DNA from: Desulfobulbaceae bacterium
Lineage (GTDB): Bacteria; Desulfobacterota; Desulfobulbia; Desulfobulbales; SURF-16
Direction of reading: 5' to 3'
Length of the DNA stretch: 64,000 bases
NCBI GenBank assembly: GCA_024637145.1
Contig: JAGXFQ010000016.1
Coordinates: forward strand, 53,153 to 117,152
Shown here piece after piece: positions 15,577 through 25,054 of the stretch. Both the position numbers and the translations under genes were made by a program. Below the pieces are notes generated by a model. The model saw nothing but the letters and a program-made list of their open reading frames with translations. It had not been told where the DNA came from and made no database searches. The first letter of the stretch is position 1, and every line of letters starts with the position of its first letter.

Positions 15577-15599
15577 AAGAGCGTTATGGAGAGGATGTA

Positions 15600-16088
15600 A
15601 TGGCAGAGCAAGAGAATAAGATAGACAGGGGCTTTATCCCCAGCCTGCGGGAAGGGGTGGATGTGGTGCGGATGATTTTTTTTAAAAAAATGCGTGCCCA
15701 TTGTGCCGAGAGTCTGCCGGCCAAGGCCCCCCACTTTCATGGTATGCTGGCGGGGGCGGTGATGAATGAGCTTTTCGGCACCCCAAATCCCGAGGAGAAA
15801 TTCGTGGACTTTGTTGTTGAAAATCGGCACATCATTGAGGCGGAGCTTGCCGGCCTGGCCACCAATTTCCAGGATATGCGCATTCCCCTCACCGATGCCC
15901 TCCGCATTCATTATCTGTGTAACTACCAGGAAGGTATTGCCGGCGATGAGGTAACGGTGCTGGCCCGGGCCCGGGCCTTGGGGGTATTGATCGAAGAGCG
16001 CGAGGTGCCGCTGCCCAAAGGTTTTATGGAGCTTGTCTACCGGGTGGGCAAGGCCCACGGCCTCATCCAGGAGCAGAAACCTTTTTGA
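15600..16088 (+). CDS. Conserved hypothetical cytoplasmic protein
   Basis: 162 residues, starting at ATG 15600 with GGAGAGG upstream. It is mostly helical, with no Cys pairs, signal peptide or membrane helices. A recognisable stretch is HGMLAGAVMNELFGTPNPEEKFVDF near 49-72; the C-terminus is PKGFMELVYRVGKAHGLIQ. I do not recognise the family. It follows the M23-like gene closely on the same strand and is convergent with uup. Confidence 0.6.
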   Translation: MAEQENKIDRGFIPSLREGVDVVRMIFFKKMRAHCAESLPAKAPHFHGMLAGAVMNELFGTPNPEEKFVDFVVENRHIIEAELAGLATNFQDMRIPLTDALRIHYLCNYQEGIAGDEVTVLARARALGVLIEEREVPLPKGFMELVYRVGKAHGLIQEQKPF

Positions 16089-16128
16089 AGGAGCGGCCAT
16101 GCATCATGTCTCGGTCTTGCTCTTGCTC

Positions 16129-17940
16129 TTATAACGGAGCGTCCAGGGCCGCCTCTTTTGCCCCCAGTTCTTCCCAGCGCCGGTAAAGGGCATCGACCTT
16201 TTCCTGGCTGGCGTTGAGCTTGGTGCACCACTGGTTGAGAACCTCCTGGTCAGCCATGACCTCCGGCCCCACCAGTTTTTGCTGATAGGCCGCGAGTTCC
16301 TGTTCAGCCGCCAGAATCACCTCTTCCATGGCAGCGAGCTCCTTTTCGTCTTTGTAGGAGAGCTTTTTTTTCGCTCCCGGCTGCTTTTTCCTGGCAGCGG
16401 CCATGTCGGCCTTGAGGATCGCCTCATCCTTTTCAAGACTGGTGAGCCACTGGCGGTAATCACCATACAGGATCGCTTCATGGCCCTGGTCGCTGAAACC
16501 GAGGATCTGGGTGGCAATATTATCGAGAAAGGTCCGGTCATGGCTGACCAGCACCAGGGCCCCGGGGAATTCAAGAAGGTTTTCTTCCAGGACATTGATG
16601 GAGTTGATGTCCAGATCATTGGTGGGCTCGTCCAGAAGCAGGATGTCCGCCTCCTGGAGCATGAAGCGGGCAATGAGGATACGGGCCTGTTCACCGCCGG
16701 AAAGATGGGAGACCGGCATTTCCAGTTGGTCTGGTTGAAAGAGAAAACGTTTTGCCCAGCTGGCCACATGGATGCTGCGCCCCTGGTGCAGAACGCTGTC
16801 CCCGTCCGGAGCCAGGGCCCGGCGCAGGCTCTGGTTAAGATCGAGATCCTCGCGTTTCTGGTCAAAGAGGGAGATCTTGAGATCCGTGGCCCGGCTGATG
16901 GTTCCCTGGTCACAGTCCAGGGTGCCGTAGAGCATGTGCATCAAGGTGGTTTTGCCGCAGCCGTTATTGCCGGCCAGTCCCAGGCGTACGCCGGGGCCAA
17001 GATCAAAGGAGAGATCAGTAAAGAGGGAAGTCTCCCCCATCTTTTTGCCGATTTTATGGGCAGAAATGAGCTTCTTGGTCCGGCGGCCAGTGCCGCTGAC
17101 GTCGATCTTCATGGATTTTTCTGACTGATTACGCTGACGGACCTGGGAGAGTTCATCCTGCAGGCGGTACGCTTCATCAATTCTGGATCTGGCCTTGGTG
17201 GCCCGGGCCTTGGGGCCGCGCCGCAGCCATTCCACCTCTCTTTTGACCTTATTGGCCAGGCTCGCCTCCATCTCCTGCTGGGCGCTGAGAAAGGCGCGGC
17301 GTTTTTCCAGAAAATGGCTGTAGTTGCCTGGGAAGCTGAGGAAACCATCAGGATAACAGCGGTTAAGCTCGATAATCCGGTTACTGACATTTTCCAGGAA
17401 GAGGCGGTCATGGCTGACCAGTACAAAGGCAAAGGAGCCGTTGCGCAATATTTTCTCCAACCAGAGGATGGAACGAATATCCAAGTGGTTGGTGGGCTCA
17501 TCAAGAAGAAGCAGGTCCGGATCCTGAGCCAGGGCACAGGCAATGGCCAGACGCTTCAGCCAGCCTCCGGAAAGGGAGGCCACCTTGGCCTCGGGGTCAG
17601 GAAATTCGGCCTGGCTCAAGGCTATCTGGGCCATGAGCATATTGTGGTCTTGGTCATGGCCGGCAAGTGCTTCCATGACGATCTCGGTGACACTCTTGTG
17701 GCCCGCGAAATCTTCACTCTGGCTCAGGTAGACAACCCGCATTTGCTTAGAGATAAAGAGGCGGCCGCTGTCTGGTTCAATCTTGTCGGCCAGGATGTTG
17801 AGGAGGGTCGATTTCCCGGAACCATTTGGGCCAATGAGCCCGGTTTTTGTTTTGGGTTCAAAGCTGAGGGAGATGTCGGTAAACAGGGTGTGGGCGCCAA
17901 AGGATTTGGTGATATTTTGGCAACTGAGTAGGTGGGCCAT
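16129..17940 (-). CDS. uup: ABC-F ATPase Uup
   Basis: 603 residues with two ABC domains in one chain and no membrane segments, the ABC-F layout. First Walker A GPNGSGKST (~38) with signature LSGGWLKRLA and Walker B LLLLDEPTNHLD; second Walker A GNNGCGKTT with LSGGEQARI and LLLDEPTNDLD. The C-terminal coiled coil begins with KKKLSYKDEKELAAMEE, the Uup signature that distinguishes it from EttA. Uup binds ribosomes and DNA junctions and affects precise transposon excision in E. coli. It is divergent from the CheX-like gene. Confidence 0.88.
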   Translation of the reverse strand: MAHLLSCQNITKSFGAHTLFTDISLSFEPKTKTGLIGPNGSGKSTLLNILADKIEPDSGRLFISKQMRVVYLSQSEDFAGHKSVTEIVMEALAGHDQDHNMLMAQIALSQAEFPDPEAKVASLSGGWLKRLAIACALAQDPDLLLLDEPTNHLDIRSILWLEKILRNGSFAFVLVSHDRLFLENVSNRIIELNRCYPDGFLSFPGNYSHFLEKRRAFLSAQQEMEASLANKVKREVEWLRRGPKARATKARSRIDEAYRLQDELSQVRQRNQSEKSMKIDVSGTGRRTKKLISAHKIGKKMGETSLFTDLSFDLGPGVRLGLAGNNGCGKTTLMHMLYGTLDCDQGTISRATDLKISLFDQKREDLDLNQSLRRALAPDGDSVLHQGRSIHVASWAKRFLFQPDQLEMPVSHLSGGEQARILIARFMLQEADILLLDEPTNDLDINSINVLEENLLEFPGALVLVSHDRTFLDNIATQILGFSDQGHEAILYGDYRQWLTSLEKDEAILKADMAAARKKQPGAKKKLSYKDEKELAAMEEVILAAEQELAAYQQKLVGPEVMADQEVLNQWCTKLNASQEKVDALYRRWEELGAKEAALDAPL

Positions 17941-18067
17941 AAAGAGAGAAAGAGTAAGGAATATTGTGGTTACAGAGGCTGCCGTGCCATGGTCGGTGCT
18001 CTTTGCTGCCCGAACAAGGTAAATATTTTTACAGCAGGCTGCGGCAATAAAGTAGTATGCAATGCGT

Positions 18068-18092
18068 ACACGCCTTCTCTTGCCAGGCGTGT
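18068..18092. promoter_or_regulatory. Inverted repeat in the uup/cheX-like divergent region
   Basis: ACACGCCT (18068-18075) and AGGCGTGT (18085-18092) form a perfect 8-base inverted repeat with a 9-base loop, about 92 bases before the CheX-like start. It could be an operator or a 5' leader hairpin. Nothing decides between them. Confidence 0.3.
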
Positions 18093-18184
18093 CAAATAAC
18101 GATTATTCAAGTTGAGAACAGGTAACTATAACGGTTATTTCTAACTTATAAAGTTTTTTATTACAGAGCATAAACGAGGAGACC

Positions 18185-18724
18185 ATGGCAGAACCAACCT
18201 TTACCATTGATACTATTGCAAATATCCTGGCCCTGGCCGCCAAGAATACCTTGGAAAAAAGTACCAAAAAGAAAGTAAAATACTCGTCAACCTTTATTGC
18301 CGTACCCCGGGTATGCCTGAAGCCGGATGTGGGAAGTTTCGTACAGTTTTCCGGGGATTATAAAGGCCTGGTGGTGATGAATTTTACGGCGGATGCGGCC
18401 CTGGATCTCTATCGCTATTATATGCTGACCATGGGCCTGCCGGAAAAGGAACTGGCCAGAGAGGCCACCTCCAGCGAGGTGGTGGATACCATCGGCGAAC
18501 TCACCAACCAGATTATGGGGCGGGCCATGCAGATGGTGGAGGCAAAATTTGATCTCACCGCCTATTTCGGCCAGCCAAAGGCCCTGGCCTTAAACAGCGC
18601 CTTGACCCTTACCCCTGACCTTGATTATCAGGATAACCGCCGGGTGGCCATGAGTATTGAGACCAACCGCTTCCAGATTGAGTTGGCCCTGGAAAAACTT
18701 GAATTTATAGCCTCAGCCGGCTGA
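18185..18724 (+). CDS. CheX/CheC-like chemotaxis phosphatase-family protein
   Basis: 179 residues. The diagnostic helix GELTNQIMGRAM (~113-124) carries the E-x-x-N catalytic pattern of the CheC/CheX/FliY family. The upstream beta segment YKGLVVMNFTADAALDLYRYY is typical of the CheX fold. These proteins dephosphorylate CheY~P, but many orphan members have no known partner, and no chemotaxis gene is near here. GAGGAG lies just before the ATG. It is transcribed alone. Confidence 0.7.
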   Translation: MAEPTFTIDTIANILALAAKNTLEKSTKKKVKYSSTFIAVPRVCLKPDVGSFVQFSGDYKGLVVMNFTADAALDLYRYYMLTMGLPEKELAREATSSEVVDTIGELTNQIMGRAMQMVEAKFDLTAYFGQPKALALNSALTLTPDLDYQDNRRVAMSIETNRFQIELALEKLEFIASAG

Positions 18725-19111
18725 AGGGTTTTCTCTGGGCTCAGGCCTTCCGGTTGGCACTATTTTCCCGCTGATCCTTGCCCCTTCCTGATCTGCAGCG
18801 CGATTTTTCTAGGGTGATTTCCTTGTTTTTCCATAAGAAAATGGCTGGACAATAAACAGTATTGTCTTATTGTTGAATAGGTCTGGTGCCGGTTTGCTCA
18901 GCAAGGACGTACTTTTGCCACTTTGAAAAGGCACATGAGTACGGTATATGTTTCCCCCTTTGCTGACCCCGGTCTGTTGCCAGACCCTTAACGTACGATT
19001 ATTTGCATTTTTTTAGAGGCCCGATCCCCGGAATATCCCGGCTGCCTGCCAAGGCGCCGCGGCTGTTTTCCTGATAGCGAGAGGGCCGATACATTTTCAG
19101 GAGGTGGTAGC
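18725..19111. other. Intergenic region upstream of mrp
   Basis: 387 bases with no credible open frame. The notable element is a perfect 7-base inverted repeat GACAATA-AACAG-TATTGTC at 18848-18866, a plausible operator for the following Fe-S carrier gene. A ribosome site TCAGGAGG precedes ATG 19112. No riboswitch pattern was recognised. Confidence 0.45.
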
Positions 19112-20068
19112 ATGGCAGAATGTGGAAGCGGCTCCAGTTGCAAGAGTGGCGGCTGTGGCTCAGTAGACGCGAAGATCGCCCAGCAGGATATGGCAATTTC
19201 TTCATCACTGGGGCGGATCAAAAACAAGCTCTTGGTCATGAGCGGCAAGGGTGGGGTGGGCAAGTCCACCGTCTCGGTGAATCTGGCCCTTGGTCTGGCC
19301 AATCGCGGTTACAAGGTGGGGTTGATGGATGTTGATCTCCATGGCCCTGATATCTGTCGCATGCTGAGCCTCACCGACCGCCTGCAGGATGCCAATGTCA
19401 AGAAGGGCGGGCTTCTGCCCCCCATGCTCTATGGTGAAAATCTCAAGGTTATTTCCCTGGAATATATGATGGAGAATCGTGATGATCCCATCATCTGGCG
19501 CGGCCCCTTGAAGGTGCAGGCCATCAGGCAGTTTATTGCTGATCTTGACTGGGGCGATCTCGACTATCTGATCATTGATGCGCCTCCTGGTACCGGCGAT
19601 GAGCCGCTGTCCGTGGCGCAGAATATCAAGGATGCCAAGGCCATTGTGGTGACCACACCCCAGGAGATTGCCTTGGCTGATGTCCGCAAATCCCTTAATT
19701 TCTGCAAGCACGTCAAGATGGATGTGGTGGGTATGGTGGAGAATATGAGCGGCTTTGTCTGCCCCCACTGCAGCAAGACCGCGGAGATTTTCAAGAGCGG
19801 CGGCGGTGAAAAGACCGCCAAGGATTTCGGGCTGAATTTTCTCGGCAAGGTGCCGCTGGATCCCAAGGTTGTTATTGGTGGTGATGACGGCGCCCCTTAT
19901 CTGAGTTCTGAAGCGGAAAGTCCCGCTATTACCGCCTTCAGGCATGTTGTTGATAATGTCGAAAGGATTTGCGGCAAGCAGAAGGCGACTCTGGCCATGG
20001 CTGATTCCGGTTCCAGTTCCAGCTGCGGCTGCGGAGGCACCTGCAATCCGGAGACCTGCGACTGTTAA
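19112..20068 (+). CDS. mrp: Mrp/NBP35-type iron-sulfur carrier ATPase
   Basis: 318 residues. Deviant Walker A SGKGGVGKS (44-52), a DAPPGTGDEPLS switch region and the cluster-binding pair CPHC (217-220) identify an Mrp/ApbC homodimer that carries a bridging [4Fe-4S] cluster to target proteins. Two additions stand out: an N-terminal segment with four Cys (residues 4-15) and a C-terminal tail with SCGCGGTC...CDC. Those extra Cys could hold metal or help cluster transfer. The protein lacks the DUF59 domain of longer Mrp forms. Confidence 0.9.
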   Translation: MAECGSGSSCKSGGCGSVDAKIAQQDMAISSSLGRIKNKLLVMSGKGGVGKSTVSVNLALGLANRGYKVGLMDVDLHGPDICRMLSLTDRLQDANVKKGGLLPPMLYGENLKVISLEYMMENRDDPIIWRGPLKVQAIRQFIADLDWGDLDYLIIDAPPGTGDEPLSVAQNIKDAKAIVVTTPQEIALADVRKSLNFCKHVKMDVVGMVENMSGFVCPHCSKTAEIFKSGGGEKTAKDFGLNFLGKVPLDPKVVIGGDDGAPYLSSEAESPAITAFRHVVDNVERICGKQKATLAMADSGSSSSCGCGGTCNPETCDC

Positions 20069-20104
20069 CGGCGCTGTTGTCCCTGTTTTTTGACTATCAG
20101 GTCC

Positions 20105-20146
20105 ACGAAGGGCACAAAGATGCTTGCTTTTCTTTGTGCCCTTCGT
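20105..20146 (+). terminator. 15-bp hairpin after mrp
   Basis: ACGAAGGGCACAAAG (20105-20119) and CTTTGTGCCCTTCGT (20132-20146) are perfectly complementary over 15 bases with a 12-base loop. No T tract follows, so termination efficiency is uncertain, but it lies 36 bases after the mrp stop and separates mrp from the hydrolase. Confidence 0.6.
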
Positions 20147-20167
20147 CTGCTTGGTGGTCGCCTAAAT

Positions 20168-20179
20168 CCCCCCCCCCCC
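20168..20179. repeat. Poly-C tract of 12 bases
   Basis: Twelve consecutive C lie 17 bases upstream of the GTG start of the MBL-fold hydrolase. Such tracts slip during replication and can alter promoter spacing, but a sequencing or assembly length error is equally possible. Confidence 0.7.
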
Positions 20180-20196
20180 TTGTTGCGAGGTGACGT

Positions 20197-20832
20197 GTGT
20201 TGATCAGACAGAAAGTTGTGGGTTCCATGGCTGTGTGCTGCTATGTCCTGGGCTGTGAGGAGACCAAAAAAGGTGTTGTTATTGACCCCGGTGGTGATGA
20301 GGCAGCTATCCTTGCCCTGTGCCAGAAGGAGGGACTCACCATTGAATATATCATTGCCACCCACGGCCATCCCGATCATGTCTGTGGCATCCGGAAAATC
20401 AAGGCGGCAACCGGGGCCCAGATCATCATGCATGGCGCTGATGAAGATTTTTTCAACAAGCCCGAGATCAACCAATATTTTTCCATGCTGGGACTGGAAC
20501 ATTCCCCCCCTGCTGATATCCTGGTGAAGGATGGCGACACCATTACCTTTGGCAAACAGAGCCTTAAGGTTCTGCATACCCCCGGTCATACCCCCGGCGG
20601 TATCTGTCTTTACAGTGGCACGGATCTTTTCACCGGCGACACTCTTTTTGTAGGGGCCATTGGCCGGACAGATTTTCCCGGCGGCGATATGGGCCAGTTC
20701 ATGAAGGCCATCAAAAAGAAGCTTCTTGTTCTTCCCGATGAGACCGTGGTCTGGCCCGGTCACGGCTATGGCGGCTCCAAGTCCACCATTGGCGAGGAAA
20801 AACGTGCCAATCCCTTCATAACCGGAGCCTGA
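20197..20832 (+). CDS. Metallo-beta-lactamase-fold hydrolase, glyoxalase II-like
   Basis: 211 residues. The binuclear metal motif is HGHPDH (56-61), with further ligands in HTPGHTPGG (H131), TGDTLF (D148) and PGHGYGG (H189). Small proteins of this kind are hydroxyacylglutathione-hydrolase-like thioesterases; the real substrate is often unknown. The start is GTG 20197, six bases after a GAGG ribosome site; a TTG next to it is the alternative. The selB start follows 2 bases after the stop codon, so the two genes are coupled. Confidence 0.85.
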   Translation: MLIRQKVVGSMAVCCYVLGCEETKKGVVIDPGGDEAAILALCQKEGLTIEYIIATHGHPDHVCGIRKIKAATGAQIIMHGADEDFFNKPEINQYFSMLGLEHSPPADILVKDGDTITFGKQSLKVLHTPGHTPGGICLYSGTDLFTGDTLFVGAIGRTDFPGGDMGQFMKAIKKKLLVLPDETVVWPGHGYGGSKSTIGEEKRANPFITGA

Positions 20833-20834
20833 AG

Positions 20835-22751
20835 ATGCGGGAGATTGTCCTTGGCACTGCCGGCCATGTGGACCATGGCAAGACCAGTCTGGTCCGGGCC
20901 CTCACCGGCATTGAGACCGATCGTCTCAAGGAGGAGCAGAAGCGGGGCATCACCATTGAGCTCGGTTTTGCCTTTCTCGACCTGCCCTGCGGCCATCGCC
21001 TCGGTATTGTTGATGTGCCGGGCCATGAGAAGTTTATAAAAAACATGGTGGCCGGGGCCAGCGGCATCGATCTGGTGGCCTTTGTTATTGCCGCAGATGA
21101 AGGCATCATGCCCCAGACCAAAGAGCATTTTGAGATCTGTCGTCTGTTGGGTATTGACAAAGGACTCATCGTCGTCACCAAGAAAGATATGGTCGACCCG
21201 GAGTGGCTGGAACTGGTCAAAGAGGATATCCGTGAATTCTTCACAGAGACTTTCCTGGATGATGCCCCCATGCTGGTGGTTTCCTCCATAACCGGCGAGG
21301 GCATTGACGAGGTGAAAGAGGTCCTGGACGGCCTGGTTGCCAAATGTGATTTCGCGGAAAGCCATGGCCCCTTCCGCCTGCCTGTGGATCGTGTTTTTGC
21401 CATGAAGGGTTTTGGTGCCGTGGTCACCGGCACCTCCATCAGCGGCCGTATCCATCTGGGGGATGAGGTGGAGATCTTTCCCCATCACGCCTCTGGCAAG
21501 ATCCGCGGTATTCAAAGTCACGGTCAGGGTGTTGAGAGAGTTGAGGCGGGTAAAAGGACGGCCATTAACCTGCAGGGCGTTGATCGGGAGCTTATTAGGC
21601 GGGGGGATATGCTGATTACTCCCGGTTGTCTGCAGCCGACCTTCATGCTGGACGCCCGTTTCCTCTATCTCTCCTCCCGGGAGAAACCCTTGAAAAATAG
21701 AAGCCGGGTCCGCATCCATCTCGGTTCTGCTGAAATCATGGGTCGTCTGGTTCTGCTGGAGGATGAGGTGCTGGCCGCAGGTGGCGAAACCAACGTCCAG
21801 ATCCTTCTGGAGGAGCCTGTGGGGGTCTGGCCCGGTGACCGCTATGTGGTGCGCAGCTACTCGCCGGTGACCACCATTGGCGGCGGCGTTATTTACGGGG
21901 TGTCACCCCGTAAACGCCGGCGTTTCAAGCCTGAGAACCAGGAGGCCTTTCAGGTCTATGCCCAAGGCGATCAGGTAGAGATTTGTCTTCTCCACCTCAG
22001 GGAAAGCGGCTTTCAGGGGCTCACCTTTGATGAACTGGCGGTGCGCACCGGCATCTTCGGCAATCGCCTCCAGAAGCTTCTCAGCGGCCCGGTCTCCGCC
22101 AGCCGGATCATGGTGGTTGATTCGGAACGGAAACTCATGGTGAGCCGGGAACGTTTTGAGGCCCTGGCCGGGGCCATCACCGAGGCCCTTAGCCGCTATC
22201 ACCTGGCCAACCCCTTGAAAACAGGGCTTGCCAAAGAGGAACTGCGCTCAAGACTCTTTGGCGGCCAGGAAAACAAGACCTTTCAGGCAGTGTTGAATAA
22301 TCTTCTTAAGAAGGGCGTGATTGCTGCTGAAGACTCTCTGCTGCGCCTGGCCGGCCATAAGGTTGTGTTGCGGGCCGATGAGCAAGAGGTGCAGGCGGCA
22401 ATGCTTGCCCTCTACGAGCAGGCAGGTCTGGTGCCCCCCACCTACAAGGAGGTCCTGGCCCGCTTCCCTGACCTGGCGCCTGATTTTGTCAAGGAGATGC
22501 TGCTGGGACTTGTGCAGAGCGGCAAAGTGGCGAAGGTGAATGAAGACCTTTATTTTTACCAAGGCCATCTCGACAGGCTCCAGGAGGAGCTTGTCACCTT
22601 TATGAGGAAGGCCGGCGATATTGACGCGCCCCGTTTTAAAGGCCTCACCGGCCTGACCCGCAAGTTTTCCATTCCCTTGCTCGAATATTTCGACAAAGAG
22701 AAGATTACCTTGCGGGTGGGCGATACCCGCATTTTGCGGGAGAAAAGATAG
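20835..22751 (+). CDS. selB: Selenocysteine-specific elongation factor SelB
   Basis: 638 residues. An EF-Tu-like GTPase domain starts [13 protein letters not shown] (7-19) with the switch [26 protein letters not shown], and the guanine motif reading TKKD instead of NKxD. Domains 2 and 3 follow, then a C-terminal half of winged helices that binds the SECIS hairpin (from ~380 to the end). SelB brings Sec-tRNA to UGA codons. Its presence supports decoding of the UGA at 13230. selA, selC and selD are not in the window. Confidence 0.95.
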   Translation: MREIVLGTAGHVDHGKTSLVRALTGIETDRLKEEQKRGITIELGFAFLDLPCGHRLGIVDVPGHEKFIKNMVAGASGIDLVAFVIAADEGIMPQTKEHFEICRLLGIDKGLIVVTKKDMVDPEWLELVKEDIREFFTETFLDDAPMLVVSSITGEGIDEVKEVLDGLVAKCDFAESHGPFRLPVDRVFAMKGFGAVVTGTSISGRIHLGDEVEIFPHHASGKIRGIQSHGQGVERVEAGKRTAINLQGVDRELIRRGDMLITPGCLQPTFMLDARFLYLSSREKPLKNRSRVRIHLGSAEIMGRLVLLEDEVLAAGGETNVQILLEEPVGVWPGDRYVVRSYSPVTTIGGGVIYGVSPRKRRRFKPENQEAFQVYAQGDQVEICLLHLRESGFQGLTFDELAVRTGIFGNRLQKLLSGPVSASRIMVVDSERKLMVSRERFEALAGAITEALSRYHLANPLKTGLAKEELRSRLFGGQENKTFQAVLNNLLKKGVIAAEDSLLRLAGHKVVLRADEQEVQAAMLALYEQAGLVPPTYKEVLARFPDLAPDFVKEMLLGLVQSGKVAKVNEDLYFYQGHLDRLQEELVTFMRKAGDIDAPRFKGLTGLTRKFSIPLLEYFDKEKITLRVGDTRILREKR

Positions 22752-22773
22752 CAGGCCCCCTGGAGATAAGAAA

Positions 22774-24405
22774 ATCGGTAAGATCAGCGGTAATACCGCA
22801 GGGCTGAAAACCGCCCAGTTACGACGCCTGGAGCGCCTCGCCAAGAGGCGGGTCCCCCCTGAATTGGTCATCAGTCCGGAGATGGCCCGGGAGATGGCAG
22901 AGATCTCTGTGGAACTCAACCGTCAGCTCGGCGTCCTGATCACCCGCAGTGGTGAGGTGGAAACCGTTATTCTGGGTGATTATCGCCAGATTGTCATCCC
23001 TCTTCTTGGCCATCTCCGTGCCGCAGCCGGCCGTTTAAAGGGCGTGCGTTGTGTCCATACCCATCTTGCCCAAGAGGAGATCAGCCAGGATGACCTGATG
23101 GACCTGCTCTTTCTGCGCCTTGATCTGCTGACCGTGATCATGGTGCGCCAGGGTCTGCCCGACAAACTGCACTCCGTCCATCTGGTGGCCAATCCCGACC
23201 AGGGAGAAGACTGGCATTTTCTGCCCCCCCAGGCGCCCACTGCCCAGAGCGGTGATGTCCGGGAGCTCATCGCCGCTGTGGAGCAGGAATTCTCCCGGCT
23301 CCGACCCACCAAGGATGTTGATAAGGGGCGTGATCTCGCCATCCTGGTGAGTGTGACCACCAGCAGCAAGGCCCAGGCCCAGGAATCCATGGCTGAGCTC
23401 TGCGAGCTGGCGCGCGCTGCCGATGTCCAGGTGGCAGAGACGGTTATTCAGCGGCGCCACAAGATTAATCCTAAACTGATTCTGGGCAAGGGCAAACTCA
23501 GCGAGATCATGATCCTGGCCCTCCGCCATAATGCCAACCTGCTTATTTTCGACCAGGAACTCAATCCCTCCCAGGTCAATTCCATTGTCAGCCATACGGA
23601 TCTGCGGGTTATTGACCGCACCCAGCTTATTTTAGATATCTTTGCCCGCCGGGCCTTGAGTCGGGAAGGGAAGCTGCAGATAGAAATGGCCCAGCTCAAA
23701 TATCTGAGGCCTCGGCTGGGACTGCGTGATGATTCCCTCTCCCGGCTCACCGGCGGCATCGGCGCCCGCGGCCCGGGCGAGACCAAGCTGGAAATCGACC
23801 GGCGCCGCATTAATGACCGCATCGCCCGCCTCAATCAAGAGCTCAAGGCAGTGGCCAAGGAGCGCTACCGTCGCCGTTCCCGGCGCCGCAAAAAGAACTT
23901 GCCGGTGATCAGCCTGGTGGGCTACACCAATGCCGGCAAGTCCACCCTGCTCAACACCCTGACCAGCAGCACGATTTTGGCGGAGGATAAACTCTTTGCC
24001 ACCCTGGATCCCACCAGCCGGCGGCTCCGTTTTCCCGAAGATGTGGAGGTGATCATCACCGATACCGTGGGTTTTATCCGCCACCTGCCCGATGAACTGA
24101 TGCAGGCCTTTAAGGCCACCCTGGAAGAACTCCAGGAGGCGGATCTGCTCATCCATGTTATTGATATCGCCAATCCCCGTTTTGTGGACCAGATGACGGT
24201 GGTGGAGGACATTCTCCGCGATCTTGATCTGGGCAATATCAGCCTGCTCAGGGTTTTTAACAAGATTGACCTGGTGGAGCCGGAGTATCTTGCGGACCAG
24301 CTGCGCCTGCATGGCGGCATTGCCGTCAGTGCTCAAGACCCGGCAACCTTGCCGACCTTTATGAAAGAGGTCAAGAAAAAGGTGCTGAAGGAGTGGCAGC
24401 CATGA
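22774..24405 (+). CDS. hflX: Ribosome-associated GTPase HflX (probable AUC start)
   Basis: 543 residues if started at ATC 22774. The HflX N-terminus is recognisable from KISGNTAGLKTAQLRRLE onward, but the frame has no ATG, GTG or TTG between the stop at 22654 and TTG 22864, which would cut off 30 conserved residues. GGAG at 22762-22765 lies 8 bases before the ATC. Domains: N-terminal ATP-binding HflX domain, coiled coil, then the G domain with GYTNAGKS (383-390), DTVGFIRHLP and NKID. HflX splits stalled or hibernating ribosomes. The stop overlaps the next ATG. Confidence 0.85.
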   Translation: MGKISGNTAGLKTAQLRRLERLAKRRVPPELVISPEMAREMAEISVELNRQLGVLITRSGEVETVILGDYRQIVIPLLGHLRAAAGRLKGVRCVHTHLAQEEISQDDLMDLLFLRLDLLTVIMVRQGLPDKLHSVHLVANPDQGEDWHFLPPQAPTAQSGDVRELIAAVEQEFSRLRPTKDVDKGRDLAILVSVTTSSKAQAQESMAELCELARAADVQVAETVIQRRHKINPKLILGKGKLSEIMILALRHNANLLIFDQELNPSQVNSIVSHTDLRVIDRTQLILDIFARRALSREGKLQIEMAQLKYLRPRLGLRDDSLSRLTGGIGARGPGETKLEIDRRRINDRIARLNQELKAVAKERYRRRSRRRKKNLPVISLVGYTNAGKSTLLNTLTSSTILAEDKLFATLDPTSRRLRFPEDVEVIITDTVGFIRHLPDELMQAFKATLEELQEADLLIHVIDIANPRFVDQMTVVEDILRDLDLGNISLLRVFNKIDLVEPEYLADQLRLHGGIAVSAQDPATLPTFMKEVKKKVLKEWQP

Positions 24406-25031
24406 AGTCGACCATCTTCCGGCTCAAGGGGTGGCCCTTTCTTTGTATCATGATTCTGCTCTTGCTGGCCGGCGAGGTAAAGGGGGCTGAAAAGGCGCGG
24501 GTTCAGGAGGCCTTTGTGGTCAACTCGCAGACCGACCTGCTCCTCTATTTCAGGGTGGAGGGGGCCATCAGCCCGGAGATGGAAAAGGGCATCTTAAATG
24601 GCATCCCCGTGACCTTTGCCTTTTTCGTGGAACTCCATGAGTACCAGGAGCAAAAGGGGCTGGTGCAGGTTGCCAGTCGCAACTTCAGGCACTCCCTTCA
24701 TTTTGAGACCTTGAAAGAGGAATTTCAGCTGGAGCGGACAGAACACGCCAAAGAGCTGGTCAGGGTCAAGGAGTTTGCCAAGGCAGTGAGGGCCATGGAG
24801 GTTGTCCATGATCTGCCCGTGGCCTCGCTGGCTTTTTTAAAGCCTGGTTCGCGCTATATCGTCAAGATAAAGGCCCGTCTGGCCAAGGAATACCTGCCGG
24901 AAAAATTTAAAAACGTCATGACCTTTATTAAGATGTGGGATTTTGAAACCAAATGGCAGGAGCTCGGTTTTACCATGGCTCCTGCCCTGCCTGCTGAAGA
25001 AGAGGGTGTAAAGCCCTCTCTCAGCCGCTGA
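24402..25031 (+). CDS. DUF4390 family secreted or membrane-anchored protein
   Basis: 209 residues starting at ATG 24402, which overlaps the hflX stop in ATGA. An N-terminal hydrophobic segment (~10-26) is a signal peptide or anchor. The body is a beta-rich domain with VVNSQTDLLLYFRVEGA near its start and FLKPGSRYIVKIKARLA near its end. This family regularly sits directly before an NtrY-type sensor kinase, as here, so it may act in the same periplasmic signalling step. Its function is not established. Confidence 0.72.
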   Translation: MKSTIFRLKGWPFLCIMILLLLAGEVKGAEKARVQEAFVVNSQTDLLLYFRVEGAISPEMEKGILNGIPVTFAFFVELHEYQEQKGLVQVASRNFRHSLHFETLKEEFQLERTEHAKELVRVKEFAKAVRAMEVVHDLPVASLAFLKPGSRYIVKIKARLAKEYLPEKFKNVMTFIKMWDFETKWQELGFTMAPALPAEEEGVKPSLSR

Positions 25032-25054
25032 AATTGTGAGCTGAAGAAATAATT

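Noticed and set aside
22864..24405. TTG 22864 as the hflX start
   Set aside because: Thirty upstream codons encode the conserved HflX N-terminus (SGNTAGLKTAQL) in frame, so a start at 22864 would truncate the domain.
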